Notes under the pieces: generated by a model
What the model saw: the letters and a program-made list of their open reading frames with translations, nothing else
What the model was told of the DNA's origin: nothing
Database searches by the model: none
Position numbers and translations under genes: made by a program
Shown here: positions 1 through 11,862 of the stretch, piece after piece
Numbering within the stretch: the stretch's first letter is position 1
Layout: each line of letters begins with the position of its first letter
Source: Wurfbainia villosa
Lineage: Eukaryota; Streptophyta; Magnoliopsida; Zingiberales; Zingiberaceae
Assembly (NCBI GenBank): GCA_025175895.1
Contig: CM045990.1
Coordinates: forward strand, 60,017,704-60,081,703
Direction: 5' to 3'
Length of the DNA: 64,000 nt

Positions 1-250
1 CCATAAACAATTTAGAAACTGAAATTAAATTCTTTCTAAATAAGGGTACATAAAGGCAATTCTTAAGAACCAAAAGTTTATTTTTCTCAAAAGATAAATG
101 AACGTCTCCCCCTTTGCAATGCCACCTTTGTGGCATCGCAAGTACGGTAATCTCCCCTTTAGCCTCGTCTGTTTCTCGAACCCTCGCAAAGTATTGCAGA
201 CATGATCGATGGCTCCGTATCTACACACAGGTAGATAACACCGCTAAACA
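1..250 (-). pseudogene. Copia protease-region fragment (element A)
   Basis: Minus-strand translation around 228-150 gives a degraded version of the aspartic protease segment that reads V-D-T-G-A-S-D-H-V in the related copy at 24080. Here the motif has become R-Y-G-A-I-D-H-V, so the catalytic D-T/S-G triad is lost. A frame change separates this segment from the gag ORF upstream. Downstream residues match the short stretch before integrase in the same family. The rest of pol lies outside the window. Non-functional. Confidence 0.65.
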
Positions 251-254
251 TGTT

Positions 255-1064
255 TCAACGACTAGTCCAAAAGATATACCTTTGTTCTTGCGGTTGGCGA
301 TCCTTCTTCCGATGTCGATCCTTACAAGTGAAGCACTTGCCTTTCGGCTTCTTCACTCCTCCCTGAGTACCTCCCACCGCCTTTGCCCCGGTTTGTTTCT
401 TCTTCTTCTTGCCTTTCGGCTTAGAAGCAGAAACCTTCTGGGTCATCACGGCATGCACCTGAGCACTCTGACGAAATAGTCCCTCTGCCACCTGGAGTTC
501 TGTCAGAAGTTCCGCCAATGAATACAACCTCTTGTTCATGTTGTAGTTGAGGCGAAACTGCTCAAAACTCCTAGGCAGAGACTGGAGTATGATATCGACC
601 TGGGTTTCCCCATCGATCTCAGCTCCTAGGACCTCCAGCTCATTCAAATGAGCCATCATCTTGAGAACATGATCCCTCACGGGTGTTCCCTCGATCATGG
701 TGGTCGTCATCAAGTTTCTCATGGCCTCTTGCCTCGCAGCCCGATTCTGGTGTCCGAAAAGCTCCTTGAGATTGAGCATCATATCATAGGCAGTGGGCAT
801 GGCTTGATGCTGATGTTGGAGTACATTTGACATAGATGCCAAAATGTAACACCGTGCCATCTCATCGGCCTTGTTCCACTTCCTATAGCTCTCTCTCTCC
901 TTTTCCCCAGAATTATCTGTAGGCTTGGGAGGGCACTCTTCGAGGAGTACATATTTGTATTCCTCAGCAGTCAAGACAATATCTAGATTCCTCTTCCAAT
1001 CTACATAGTTGGGTCCAGTAAGTTTGTTCTCTTTCAGTATCACAGCAAGTGGGTTGAAAGTCAT
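255..1064 (-). pseudogene. Copia gag, element A
   Basis: Retrotransposon capsid-type gag of about 269 residues, starting at M-T-F-N-P-L-A (ATG at 1064). That start is chosen because element D begins gag at the matching place (50753); the frame is open for 16 codons further upstream. The N-terminus has the copia gag pattern L-T-G-P-N-Y-V-D-W-K, followed by a helical UBN2-type region. Near the C-terminus is a lysine-rich stretch, then a damaged CCHC knuckle: C-F-T-C is present, but the spacing to His is one residue short and the last Cys is Arg. The reading frame continues into unrelated residues, so the gag-pol join is broken. Confidence 0.85.
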
Positions 1065-2101
1065 TTTGAAAGAAAACCTAAGAATCACATAAATCAAAAC
1101 ATTAGATTTCAAAAAATTATTGATTCCTCAAACAATAAAATTTTGATATCAACCAACACCTCATGCCACCGAGAATATCGCATGCCACGCAGTGTGGACG
1201 TATACGAATTCTACATTTGTAAGAGGAGGTTTTACCCATTAATTTTATTATCTTGTCAACCTTACTTTTCGACAAATAAAATTAATAGTTGGTTCCTCTT
1301 TGGCCCTACAAATAAAAGCAGTGACTCCGATGGGGAGGATACTTTTAATTTGCATCTAAGTGTGCACCATTACACGATACTAAGGGAATTATTTCGGATT
1401 ATGTGCCTTACCGCTGTGGAAGTACACATGCTCCTAGATAATTTCCTATAACCATTATTTGACCTAGTGATCCGCAAACAAACTCATCCGCAGGAGGAAG
1501 GCACTCGAGCCAACACGCAAGTTTGTTGCATCACACGTCAAATTGTAATGGAGGCCCATGAATTAATTAAAATATCCCTCTCCCACTTAGTAAATTAAAA
1601 ATGAGGAATTTTCCTCGACATGCATATCAAACAAAAGAAATAAATATGAAAAATAAATTATTTTCCAACTATTATGGCCTTTGTCTTCAATATGGCTCTC
1701 CGTCGACGCCCATCTTGTCCGCTCCTCCTACGCCATGTACAAGCCCTCCGGAGATCCGAGCCGAGACTAAAACCTATTTTAATTTACATCCATTGATCCT
1801 ATACTCCACGAGGGAGTGTACATGAATCTAGATCGAAAGTAAAATAAAATAAAGAGCGGCTAAACAATGCCGTATTTAATTTACAAAAAAACTAAATACT
1901 AGCCTCATCAACCCTGAGGATTCAACAAAATAAATATTTACACACATACAATCACATACACACACACGGCCATAATAGTCGGATCTTATGCCTGCAACCA
2001 AAGAGTTAAACTACGCATATCCTACTATTATCCGACACATATAATATATGAAAAAGTGCATAAAAATTAACCGAATCCTAAACACACAAAACTGGAAACC
2101 T
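1065..2101 (-). other. Long untranslated leader of element A
   Basis: About 1.04 kb lies between primer binding site and gag ATG with no credible coding content. It aligns by eye with the leader of element D (50754-51311 plus 60280-60754). Known BARE/Angela elements also have leaders of this size. A CA-rich stretch lies near 1938-1967. Small plus-strand ORFs here are chance. Confidence 0.75.
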
Positions 2102-2115
2102 TGGCTCTGATACCA
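2102..2115 (-). other. Primer binding site (initiator tRNA-Met), element A
   Basis: The minus strand reads TGGTATCAGAGCCA, complementary to the 3' end of plant initiator tRNA-Met. It lies two bases inside the LTR end. The next bases (AGGTTTC) extend the match with a one-base offset. Confidence 0.85.
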
Positions 2116-2117
2116 AA

Positions 2118-4050
2118 TGTTGGTTTTGCCCGGAAGCTCTGATACCAAATGTTGGGGTTGATCCGTGAGGGGAAACTTCGCTTCCCCTTCACCTCGGTTG
2201 CTTGACCATGGTGATCCCTTTGATGTCCCCGGATTAAAAATTTAATCTTAGACAAAAGGGATTCCCAAAGCAACCAAGTCATCGTCGTGCTATTCATTTA
2301 GAGAGGTCACTTGAACAAACTAGTTGTTCAAGCGACCATCCTCTATCCTACGAGTAGCCGCGGAATAGACGATGTCTGGATCGCCGGTTTTTGTGTTTGT
2401 ACTCGGGATCCAAGTATTATTTAGCCTATTTACAGAAATATAACATGCTTATATTTTGAAAAACAAACACAAGCAATGAATAAAAGAGATAGAAGAATAG
2501 TTATACCTCTTGGTCTTCTAATGTATGACCCTCCTCCTTTTGGACGTCGTGTGGGCGACGATCCACCAAAAGTCGAAGCTCCTAGATCGCAAAACTTCCT
2601 TCCTTGCTTTTCCCAAGCAAGAGGAAGAAGAGAAACAATGTTTTTCTCCTTCAAAAACTCAACCAACAAAGAACTATAGATGTTCTTGCCGCCGGCCAAC
2701 TAGAAGGAGAAGAAGATGATGGAAAACTACCAAGACACCAAGGGAAACCCTATATCTTGTTTCCACCACCTAAGGAGAAGAGAGGGGAGTGTTTTGGGCA
2801 CCGGCCAAGGGCTGGGAAGGGCTGGAATAGCTGCTGGACGTTGGCCACAAGGCAAGGAAGAAGAAGGAAAACTTGCCTTATTTGGTGCCACCCTTGCTTC
2901 CAAACCCTAACCCTAATTCCAATCCTATCTCAACTAGGATTGCCCTATTCTTGCCGCCCAAGCCTTGATCCCTCTCAATCATGTTATCCACGACCACTTC
3001 CCATGCCCTCCTTTTATAGAGTTAGGGATAAGTCATGAATTAATCTCCTCCATTGGTTCTAGGGATTTAATCTCAACCGTCGGATCTAGAGATTTAATCT
3101 CAACCGTCGGACCTTAGAGATTTAATCTCTACCAATGGATCTTAGGGTTTTGTTTCTATCCATTGGATCTAAGCATCTTGAGGTGTTAATGGGCTACATT
3201 AGGGACCATGAGGAGGAGTTGGGTCTTGGTCACCCATGGATCAAGCCCACATAAAGTCCGATCCACTAATGATGGTCCAATCCACTAAAGGTCCATCATT
3301 GATCTACCTCACCAACCCCCATATGATAATATGGGCTCCATATATTATTTGTACATTTTCTCCCCGTGTTTAAGATCTCGAATGTCCGTCAATTAATTAA
3401 TTTACTGACCATTAATTAATCGACATCTAACTCCATGAGTAGTACCACTCAACCTTTTCATCATGCCGGACCAAGTCCACCTGCAGGGTTTACATGATGA
3501 ACCTTATGAGCTCCTCAAGGGGACATCATCATCCTAATATATAGGACACGGTTTCCTCCTATAATCAACGACACACCATATAAATAATATCATCTCCCAA
3601 CTTACCGAGTCTATCAATTTAATCTATAAATCTCGCCCATTGGTAAATCAAAGAGATGAGTACCAAGTATATGTGCCCGTTATTATATCGGGATTAAGAG
3701 CATTCGATTATGTAGTCAGCAATAAATCGAATCACCTCTGTCTCGGTCCTGCTCAATACACACAAAGTGCACTAGTGTGATTCTATGGTCAAGACAAACC
3801 AATACCAAATCACACTACAACCATTCCGATGGTTTGTCCAAAGCCATCTCGGTTGTGAGCCTTTACTTATACTTTACAAGGAGCCGATAACATGATCTCC
3901 CGTGTGACACCACACACCATGTTATCTACAATGTAAGGTATTAGACAATATTGCATAACCATAAAAATATGCAAACAATGATCATGTGATTCTTATTTCA
4001 AAATAAAGATGTTCATACAAAAAATAGACTTTTAAGTATACATCCCTACA
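2118..4050 (-). repeat. 5' LTR of element A
   Basis: 1933 bp. On the minus strand it starts TGTAGGGATGTATAC and ends AAAACCAACA, so it has TG...CA ends. A TATA box (TATAAAAGG, minus strand, 3010-3018) suits the promoter. Homologues lie at 17611-23065, 27183-29202, 35176-37059, 45071-46803 and 60771-61733. A PBS-like segment TGGTATCAGAGC (minus, 2136-2147) lies inside the LTR just before its 3' end. Confidence 0.85.
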
Positions 4051-4051
4051 C

Positions 4052-5481
4052 AAGAAAGCACAAGCGAATGCAAAAGCAACGACCACACTTCAATGTGGTC
4101 TATCCAAGGAGCAACTATCTAAGGTCGGGCCATTCAACTCCGCAAAAGAGCTTTGGGAGAAGCTCATCGAACTCAACGAAGGATCCAAAGAGACAAGAAG
4201 GGTCAAGAGGGATCTTTTGATTGGCCAACTCCAAAGCTTCACTATGAAGACAAATGAAACGGTGAGCCAAATGCACGGGTGCTTCAAGGAGGTAGTCAAC
4301 GGACTACACGTTATAGGTGAAAAGGTCGACAACCGAGACCTTGTGAGGTATGTACTACAAGCCTTCCCTAGGACCACCTTATGGGCCTCAATGGTAGATT
4401 CCTATAAGGTCTCTAGGGATCTTTCATTAGTTAAATTAGATGAGTTATTTTGTGAATTTCAATTGCATGAACAAGCTAACACTTCATCCAAAGAGAAGGG
4501 TATAGCTCTTGTTGTAGGAAAGAAGGAGAAGAAGAAAAAGGAAAAGAAGGAGGTGGCTTCCTCATCCGAATCCGAGGAGGACTCATCAAGTAGTGAGGAT
4601 GAGTTGTCGGCAAGTGAGGTAGCACACTACGTCAAGAAATTTGGTGGGAAGTCAAGGAGGCTCACCAAGAAAGATGTGAAGAGGATGTTTCAATCCTCAA
4701 GAGGTAAATCTTCTAACAATTCAAATTCTATTTCTAATGTGACGTGTTTTGGTTGCAACAAGAAAGGGCATATAAAGCCCAATTGTCGGAACTAAAGAAA
4801 AGGAGGAGAAGGATAAGAAGAAGAAGAAGGAAAAGAAGAAAAAGGAGGCGATGATGGCACAAACGTGGGACACTCTAAGTATGGAGGAGTCTCGACGATG
4901 AAGAAGTTTGCCATTCAACCCAAACTTAGCCCTCATGGCATTGGAAGAAATCGGAAGCTCAAGCGAGAGTCTTCTTCCTCTTCAGTGATGAATCATCATC
5001 AAGTGATGATGATGAGGTAAATGACTCACCCAAAGTAGATTTACTTTATAAGACTATTGCATGTTTACAAAATGCTTTAAATAGATCAAAAACTAGGATT
5101 AAGGATCTAAAATTAGAAATCAAATCATTTAAGAATATAGATGCATCATGTGATAAACCATCTAGTGATGATGATTGTACTCTTAGGGATGAAAATGATG
5201 AGTTAAGAAAAGAAATAAGTAAATTAAGAACATGCCTAGAAAAGCTCACTAATGGTTCCAAATATCTAGATATGATTATTAAGGACCAAAGGGCAATTTA
5301 CAATAAGGCCGGTTTAGGATATAGACCTAAGGAGAAAGAGGTAGCATTTGCATACCTAGTTAGTAGAAAATCCATGATTAAAAGCAAGGGGAGAAAAGCA
5401 TGGGTACCAAAGAAATTTATAATTAATGCTAGTGGTCCTAAGATTTGGGTACCTAAGGATTGTGTTTTTCATGTGACATAG
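4052..5481 (+). pseudogene. Sirevirus gag, element G (5'-truncated, frameshifted)
   Basis: The open frame starts at 4052, directly at the element A junction, so the N-terminus is lost. The first part is a UBN2-type capsid region containing W-A-S-M-V-D-S-Y-K-V-S. Lysine-rich and Ser/Glu-rich tracts follow (about 4520-4615), then an intact CCHC knuckle C-F-G-C-N-K-K-G-H-I-K-P-N-C near 4745-4786. Just after the knuckle a one-base loss shifts the frame. In the new frame come a lysine-rich tract, a probable coiled coil (about 5040-5270) and the C-terminal W-V-P-K motifs. The ORF ends in TAG at 5479-5481, and protease follows in the same frame. Confidence 0.85.
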
Positions 5482-8400
5482 GTAGAAGAACCAAGCTTGT
5501 GGATAGTTGATAGTGGGTGCTCAAAGCATATGACCGGGGATGAGAGAAAATTCTTCACTATCAACCACACTAGCCAAGGAAAAGTGTCTTTTATAATGCA
5601 AACTTAAAATTTTAGGAAAGGGCACCATTGAGGTATCTCCCAATCTTTCTATTCATAAAGTTCTATTAGTTAAAAATATGAAATTTAACTTACTTAGTGT
5701 AAGCCAATTATGTGATGCAAATTTTGATGTTAAGTTTGATTCCTCAAAATGCTTTATAAGACACAAAACTATAAATGATTGCATGTTAGTAGGCTTTAGA
5801 AAATCAAATATATATTATGTTGATTTATCTTATGCTACTAAACCTTCCACTAAGTGTCTTATTGCAAGAGGAAGAAAGTTGGCTTTGGCATAGGAGACTA
5901 GGTCACATAAACATGAAGAATATAGCCAAAATAGCAAAATTGAAGCTAGTCAAAGGATTGCCTAGAGTAAAATATCTCAAGGACAAGATGTGTGATGCTT
6001 GTCAAGAAGGGAAACAATCAAAAACATCACACAAAGGTAAAAATTTACTTAGTACCGCTTTACCATTAGAATTACTACATATGGATTTATTTGATTGCCA
6101 TAGTACCCCATCTATAATTGGTAGTAAATATTGCTTGGTAATAGTAGATGATTTTTCTAGGTTTACTTGGGTGTTTTTCTTGAAAAATAAGGATGAAACC
6201 TTAGAAATAATCATAGGATTTAGCAAAAGAGTAGAAAATGAAAGAAAACTCAAAATCAACCGGATTCGTAGTGATCATGGTGGAGAGTTTGAGAATTCTA
6301 ACTTTTCAACTTTTTGCTTAGAACAAGGGTACAAGCATGAATTTTCTTGTCCTAGAACACCCCAACAAAATGGGGTTGTGGAAAGAAAAAACCGTGCCCT
6401 ACAAGAAGCGGCTAGGACAATGCTTAATGCATATTCCTTACCTAGCTACTTGTGGGCGGAAGCGGTTAATACCGCTTGCTATATCCAAAATAGGGTATTA
6501 ATTCATAGGTTTTTAGGAAAAACTCCATTTGAATTGTGGAATGGTACAATTCCAACAATTCATTATTTTAACGTCTTTGGATGTAAAGTCTATATCTTAA
6601 ATACCAAAGACAACCTAAGTAAATTTGAGTCCAAAGCGGATGAGGGAATCCTAGTTGGATACTCATCCACTAGTGTAGGATATAGAGTTTACAATAAAAG
6701 GACTCAAAAGATTGAAGAATCTTCAAATGTTCAATTTGATGAAACTTCAAATACATACCCTAGAAAATCCCCTATTGATTATGACATAAATAATGAAAAT
6801 CAAGAAATTACCAAACAATTTCAAGATTTAAACTTAGGGGGTAATAATCAAGGGGGAGGATTGGATCAAGGGGAAGTAAGGGATGATTCCGATAATGAAC
6901 ATAGAATTGAAGTAAATCATGATCAAACTCAACTTGATACATCTCCTAGAACCATAAGAGTTCATCAAAGTCACCCATTAGATCAAATTGTGGGTGAATT
7001 ATCTCAAGGAGTTAGGACTAGGTCATTCCATAGGGACCCCACTAGTCATATAGCTCTAATTTCTCAAATTGAGCCCAAAAACATTAAAGATGCATTACTT
7101 GATCCGGATTGGATCTTAGCAATGCAAGATGAATTGGCTCAATTTGATAGGAGTCAAGTGTGGGAGTTAGTTCCTAGACTAAGTGAAAACACTATTATTA
7201 CTACAAGATGGGTCTTTAGGAACAAACTAGATGACCAAGGGAATATCACTAAAAATAAAGTACGATTAGTTGCAAGGGGTTTTAATCAAGTTGAAGGACT
7301 TGATTATGATGAAACATATGCCCCGGTTGCTAGATTAGAGTCCATTAGAATACTTTTAGCATATGCCTCCTATATGGGTTTCAAACTCCATCAAATGGAT
7401 GTCAAATCGGCATTCCTAAATGAGTTTATTAAGGAAGAGGTGTATGTAGAACAATCTCCCGGGTTTGAAAATATGGACTACCCAAACCATGTATACAAAC
7501 TTAGGAAAGCCTTATATGGTTTGAAACAAGCTCCCCGGGCTTGGTATGAAAGATTGTCAACTTTCCTAATCTCTAAGGATTTGAAGGGTAGTATAGATCA
7601 AACTCTCTTTATAAAGTCAACATCTAAGGACATCTTTGTAGCCCAAGTATATGTTGATGACATTATCTTTGGGTAAACAAATGATGAGCTTCTTGAAGAC
7701 TTTATTCAAAATATGGAAAAAGAGTTTGAGATGAGTCTAGTTGGAGAATTAAATTTCTTCCTAGGTTTGCAAGTTAAACAAACTAGTGAAGGAATTTACA
7801 TTTATCAAACCAAATATGCTAAGGAAATGATTAAGAAATTTGGTTTAGAAAATGCTAAGGTAGTGTCAACTCCAATGGCAACCAATACCAAAATAGATAG
7901 TGATAGTGAAGGAAAACAAATAGATCTTATCCTTTATAGGAGCATGATTGGTAGCCTCTTGTATTTAACCGCTAGTAGACCCGACATATTATTTGCAGTT
8001 GGTATGTGTGCTAGGTATCAATCATGTGCTAAGGAATCTCATTTAGTTGCCGTTAAAAGAATTTTAAGATATGTCAAGGGCACACTAAATGTAGGTCTAT
8101 GGTACCCTAGGACTAGGTGTTTTGATTTAATTGGGTACACCGATTCTGATTATGCCGGTTGCAAATTGGATCGGAAGAGTACTAGTGGTGGATGACAATT
8201 CCTTGGTTCCTCCCTAGTGAGTTGGAGTAGTAGGAAGCAACCTTGTGTTGCTTTATCCACCACCGAGGCCGAATATGTTGCTATGGGTGGTTGTGTAGCT
8301 CAACTATTATGGATGAAACATACCTTAGAAGATTATGAGCTAACTTACTCCAACATGAAAGTACTTTGTGATAATGTGAGCACCATTAACTTGACCAAAA

Positions 8401-8594
8401 ATCCGGTGCATCACTCTAGGACCAAGCACATTGAAGTGAAACATCACTTCATTAGAGACCATGTGGCTAAGGGGGACATTGAGCTTAATTACATTGAATC
8501 TAAGTCCAACCTAGCCGACATCTTTACCAAGCCTCTCCCCGAAATAGAATTTTCATCACTTAGGAGAGAACTTGGGATGTGCTTTGTAGAATAG
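5482..8594 (+). pseudogene. Sirevirus pol (PR-INT-RT-RH), element G
   Basis: Domains in copia order. Protease has V-D-S-G-C-S-K-H-M-T-G-D near 5508. A GAG-pre-integrase segment with W-L-W-H-R-R-L-G-H follows near 5880. The integrase core shows V-D-D-F-S-R, R-S-D-H-G-G-E-F and T-P-Q-Q-N-G-V-V-E-R (the DDE positions). Reverse transcriptase carries Y-V-D-D at about 7650. RNase H has T-D-S-D-Y-A-G and ends L-G-M-C-F-V-E. Frame breaks lie near 5595 and 5870, with in-frame stops at 7674-7676 (TAA) and 8193-8195 (TGA). Otherwise the main frame is open over 2.7 kb, so decay is moderate. Confidence 0.9.
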
Positions 8595-9540
8595 AAGTGT
8601 AGTTTTGCATGATTCTATAGAAATACTAGGATTTATACCTTTAATCATCTCACAAAACACTTAGGAAACCATGATTTTTGTATTGAGCCACCTAGACAAC
8701 ATGTGAGATGTTAGGAAGATGCACTTGGTTCATCATGCTTGTTATGATGCATTACTATGAACCAAAGTGTCATCTAGAAATATTAATCCTTCATTGGACC
8801 AATCATTGGGAAGGCCTATGTATAATTAATGTGCATATAGCTCCAAGAATATGATTGGAAATGTCAAATAAAATAAAATATAAACTATGTCTATCAAACC
8901 TTGAGAAACAATTTCCTATTGATAAGCCAAAGTGATACAAAGTTTTGCAAATATATCATAACATTTACAAAATCTCAAGATTGTGTCAATATTAAAATCT
9001 AGAGGTAATATAATTTTAAAATAATTTTTCCTTGATAGGAAATGATCTAACAATATTACCCACAAAATTTCATGATTTTTTGATCTTTATTGAATTAATT
9101 ATGAAGCCATTTATAGCGATCGGTAACAGCTGTCTGAAATCATCGTAATCGGCCAGACGCGATCGTCGGTGATCGATAACCATCGATTCGACTACCATTT
9201 ATGGCGATCGAGCCCACGCGTCTGAGAATCGTTCGTATCATTGCCGGTTCGGTGATCACCATCGATTCGGCGACTAACAGCGACGATCGGCTGGTATCAC
9301 GATTTTAGGGCTTTCCACCGGTTCGACTCGCCAGAACTTCTCGATTTCTCTCTTCTTTTCCTCTTCCGACGACCTTCCACCGCACCTCTTAGCCGTTCTC
9401 CTTTGTTTTCCGGCGACTTCATCGACACGTGATCCCATTTGGAGTGCTCTCCAACTCGAGGACCTTCTCTTGTCACTCCGTTCGCATCTAGTTTCCAAAT
9501 CCTTTCGGCTAGGGTTCCGTGGTCAAACTCGATCTTTGTT
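8595..9540 (+). other. Noncoding spacer between pol and extra ORF (element G)
   Basis: No credible coding frame. Part of it resembles the 3' noncoding DNA of elements F and K (a stretch around ACAAAATTTCATGATTTTTT near 9063). From about 9115 to 9300 the sequence is dense in CGATCG/GATCGG-type words, the alternative state of the CAGTCGACTG palindrome seen elsewhere. Confidence 0.55.
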
Positions 9541-9544
9541 CACC

Positions 9545-10747
9545 ATGCCGCCTAGGTATATTTTCGTTCCTGATCAATGTTTGTTTTGTTCCTATGATTG
9601 TATTTCACTAACCCATGCTTGTCTTGTTGTCTCTTCTATGCATCATCAACCTACATTGTGCATTTTTTTGTGTTGTCTTTTCACCCATTTAGAATTAAGC
9701 ACTTTGCTACTAAGCTCCGGGCACCTCAGGCCCAATGAGGGCCGTCCAAACCCTCAACCCTCTGTTGATCCTCGATTTCCAAATTCCGCCCTTGAAAGTG
9801 CTTTCCATAAAACAAATTCCAACTTATTCCACCTAGATCAATGGATTCCAAGTTTCTTAAAGACTCTTTCGACATTGTTCAAATCATCCAACATTACAAC
9901 CTTGAGTCTTTAGTTTCTGTGAACATCACGTAAATATCACCCTTCTCTCTGAATTTTTCAGAGATGGAGATTTGAGATACGGACTCGTGTTGCTCGACGA
10001 TCTGGATTTCAGTCCCCAGATCTGGACCGATTTTCTCGGATGTCTTTCTTCCGAGAATGATTTCACTCTATATCCATCTTGGAGTGAACCTCTTCCATCT
10101 CCCTTTGAGGAGATTTCTTTAGATTCCCTTCATGATAATTTCTATCACTATCCTAGACCTTTGAACACCAATTTATTTCAATCACAAGAACTTTCTGCCT
10201 CTGACAATGTCCTTTATAAGGTCGTTGCTCATTGTCTTCTCCCCATAGTTACCCGTGGTTTGGCCTTGGTTCGCCCTCCACACTTACTTCTCATGCATTT
10301 CTTTCGTCAATACTTAGACATTAACATTGGTCTCAATACCTTCCAATGCATCATTCATTTCATAAGGCCAAACAATGGGAAGATTCACATACCATTTGGA
10401 AATGTCCTCACTCAATGGCTCAGCTCTGTAGGCATTGATGTCAATATAGGAGTCATTAAAATCATGAATAGAAAATATGATCGAGGATGCCGAAGGAGTT
10501 ACCGAGGGTGGTGCCGCAGCACTGCCGAGGGACTGATGCGGGGAGGCTGAGGTGCGAGCGATATCGTTCTACCGCAGACATCCTCGCCCGCCGATGCTTT
10601 TGCGGAGCGGGTGGACACACATTTTGAGGAGCTGCGCCTAGAGCATCAGGAGCTCCTCTCCCTCGTGAGAGAGGTGCATCGGCAGCAGCAGGACATCTTG
10701 GCGATTCTCCGCCCTGCTGCACCTGGACACCCACCTCACGATGGTTA
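9545..10747 (+). pseudogene. Env-like / plant transposon-type extra ORF of element G
   Basis: Sireviruses often carry an ORF after pol, called env-like. Here a long stretch in the right place codes, with breaks. A possible start (M-P-P-R, 9545) is followed by a GT...AG segment (9556-9692) that could be a 137-bp intron. R-F-P-N-S-A-L-E-S is in one frame, M-D-S-K-F-L-K-D (9841) in a second, and a continuous third frame runs to 10550 with L-D-F-S-P-Q-I-W and I-P-F-G-N-V-L-T-Q-W. After another break, 10595-10747 encodes about 50 residues rich in Glu, Leu, Gln and Arg with heptad-like spacing, a probable coiled coil. The pattern recalls the Pfam 'putative plant transposon protein' group; this is inference. 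No clear membrane segment is visible, so an envelope role is not supported. Confidence 0.5.
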
Positions 10748-11374
10748 AATCATCTGCACCGATGGATGCTGAGGACGACGATCGTTAGCTCGCTTGTTTT
10801 CTTTGTTATTTTCTTTTTGGCCGTATGTATGGCATAAACTCCTACTTATGTAATGACTTTTGATTAATGAAATGAAATTGTGTTTTTTTTTATTCACTTC
10901 TATTAGTGCCTACAATTTGTTATTTGTCAATTTTAGAAGTTGAGCATATAGTAGGAAGTTATGAATATTGATACGATACAATTACACTTTTTGTGTCATA
11001 ATTTTGTTATTTTAAATATGGTATCAATCCATTAATCTGATGAACATGTTTTTCGTCTAATATTTTTCATATGTTATATTAGTCGAATAAAATGTGTATG
11101 CCAAGTTTCGTGATTTTTGGACACCCACGTAATTTTCTACGCATTTTCAAACCTTGGTGAAAACTCAAATTCAGATTTGTTCGATATCACGATCGCCATT
11201 ATTGGCTGATCGCCATGGTTTCAGCTGATCACGCTTATTCCAAATCGAACGGTGTCACCTTTGCTTTGGAATGGAAAGCGGTTTTTCATCGGTTAAAAGG
11301 TTCAATTTTGGACATTATCGATTTCCAAGATATACATGATACCTTGTATGGAAAGGCGGATTTTCTTGGTGCAC
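10748..11374 (+). other. AT-rich noncoding DNA before polypurine tracts (element G)
   Basis: No gene-like frame. Contains another cluster of GATCGCC/GCTGATC words near 11180-11235. Nothing else recognised. Confidence 0.5.
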
Positions 11375-11378
11375 TGGT

Positions 11379-11699
11379 TTAGGGGGAGCTACATCCCTTA
11401 TTTATATAATTGTTGGTGCAAGGCTAGGACATATTTGCCTATTCTATTGCTTATGTTTCACATGTTATTTACACATCATGAAACATGTCTTGGATTTAGG
11501 GGGAGCTTCATATCAATTTTATACCTTTGTTCAAGATGTGTTAATTATAATTCCTTCCTGCACTTATTGGATAACCTCTTCTCTTTTTGTTGTATGTCAA
11601 AGGGGGAGAAGGGATATTTAAGTTAGAATTCATATTGAAATATGTTTATGTGTTAAAGACCTAACTTAAATGATTGTCAAACATCAAAAAGGGGGAGAT
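11379..11699 (+). other. Multiple polypurine tracts of element G
   Basis: Purine tracts containing AGGGGGAG recur at about 11380-11388, 11498-11506, 11600-11610 and 11686-11699. The last touches the LTR and is the expected primer for plus-strand DNA. Repeated tracts of this kind are a published Sirevirus trait. Confidence 0.75.
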
Positions 11700-11862
11700 T
11701 GTTGGTGCAACAATGCCCCAAGCATTTATATATATTTTGATGTTTGGATAATCATCTAAGTTAGGCAATGTTTTGTGATCTAATTGTATACATGTGTAAG
11801 TGACAGGAAAATCCAAGTATGAAGACTTGGTAAAAGACAAGTCCAAGTGTGATGTATGAAAG

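Larger units (their letters stand above)
1..4050 (-). mobile_element. Element A: Angela/Tork-like copia retrotransposon, 5' half
   Basis: On the minus strand the order is 5' LTR (4050-2118), primer binding site, a leader of about 1 kb, gag, then the start of the protease region, where the window ends. Gag and leader closely resemble those of element D (45071-61733), so both belong to one family. The long LTR (1.93 kb) and long leader are known traits of the Angela/BARE group; that assignment is inference. The right end abuts element G gag and the next five bases are CAAGA. The matching duplication would lie beyond the left edge. Confidence 0.85.

Noticed and set aside
114..479. Plus-strand ORF opposite element A gag
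   Set aside because: Antisense shadow of gag with no domain; similar shadows lie opposite most gag and pol regions.
2430..3038. Overlapping ORFs on both strands within LTR A (repeated at 36267-36746)
   Set aside because: They recur only because the LTR recurs; mutually shifted frames and no known motif.
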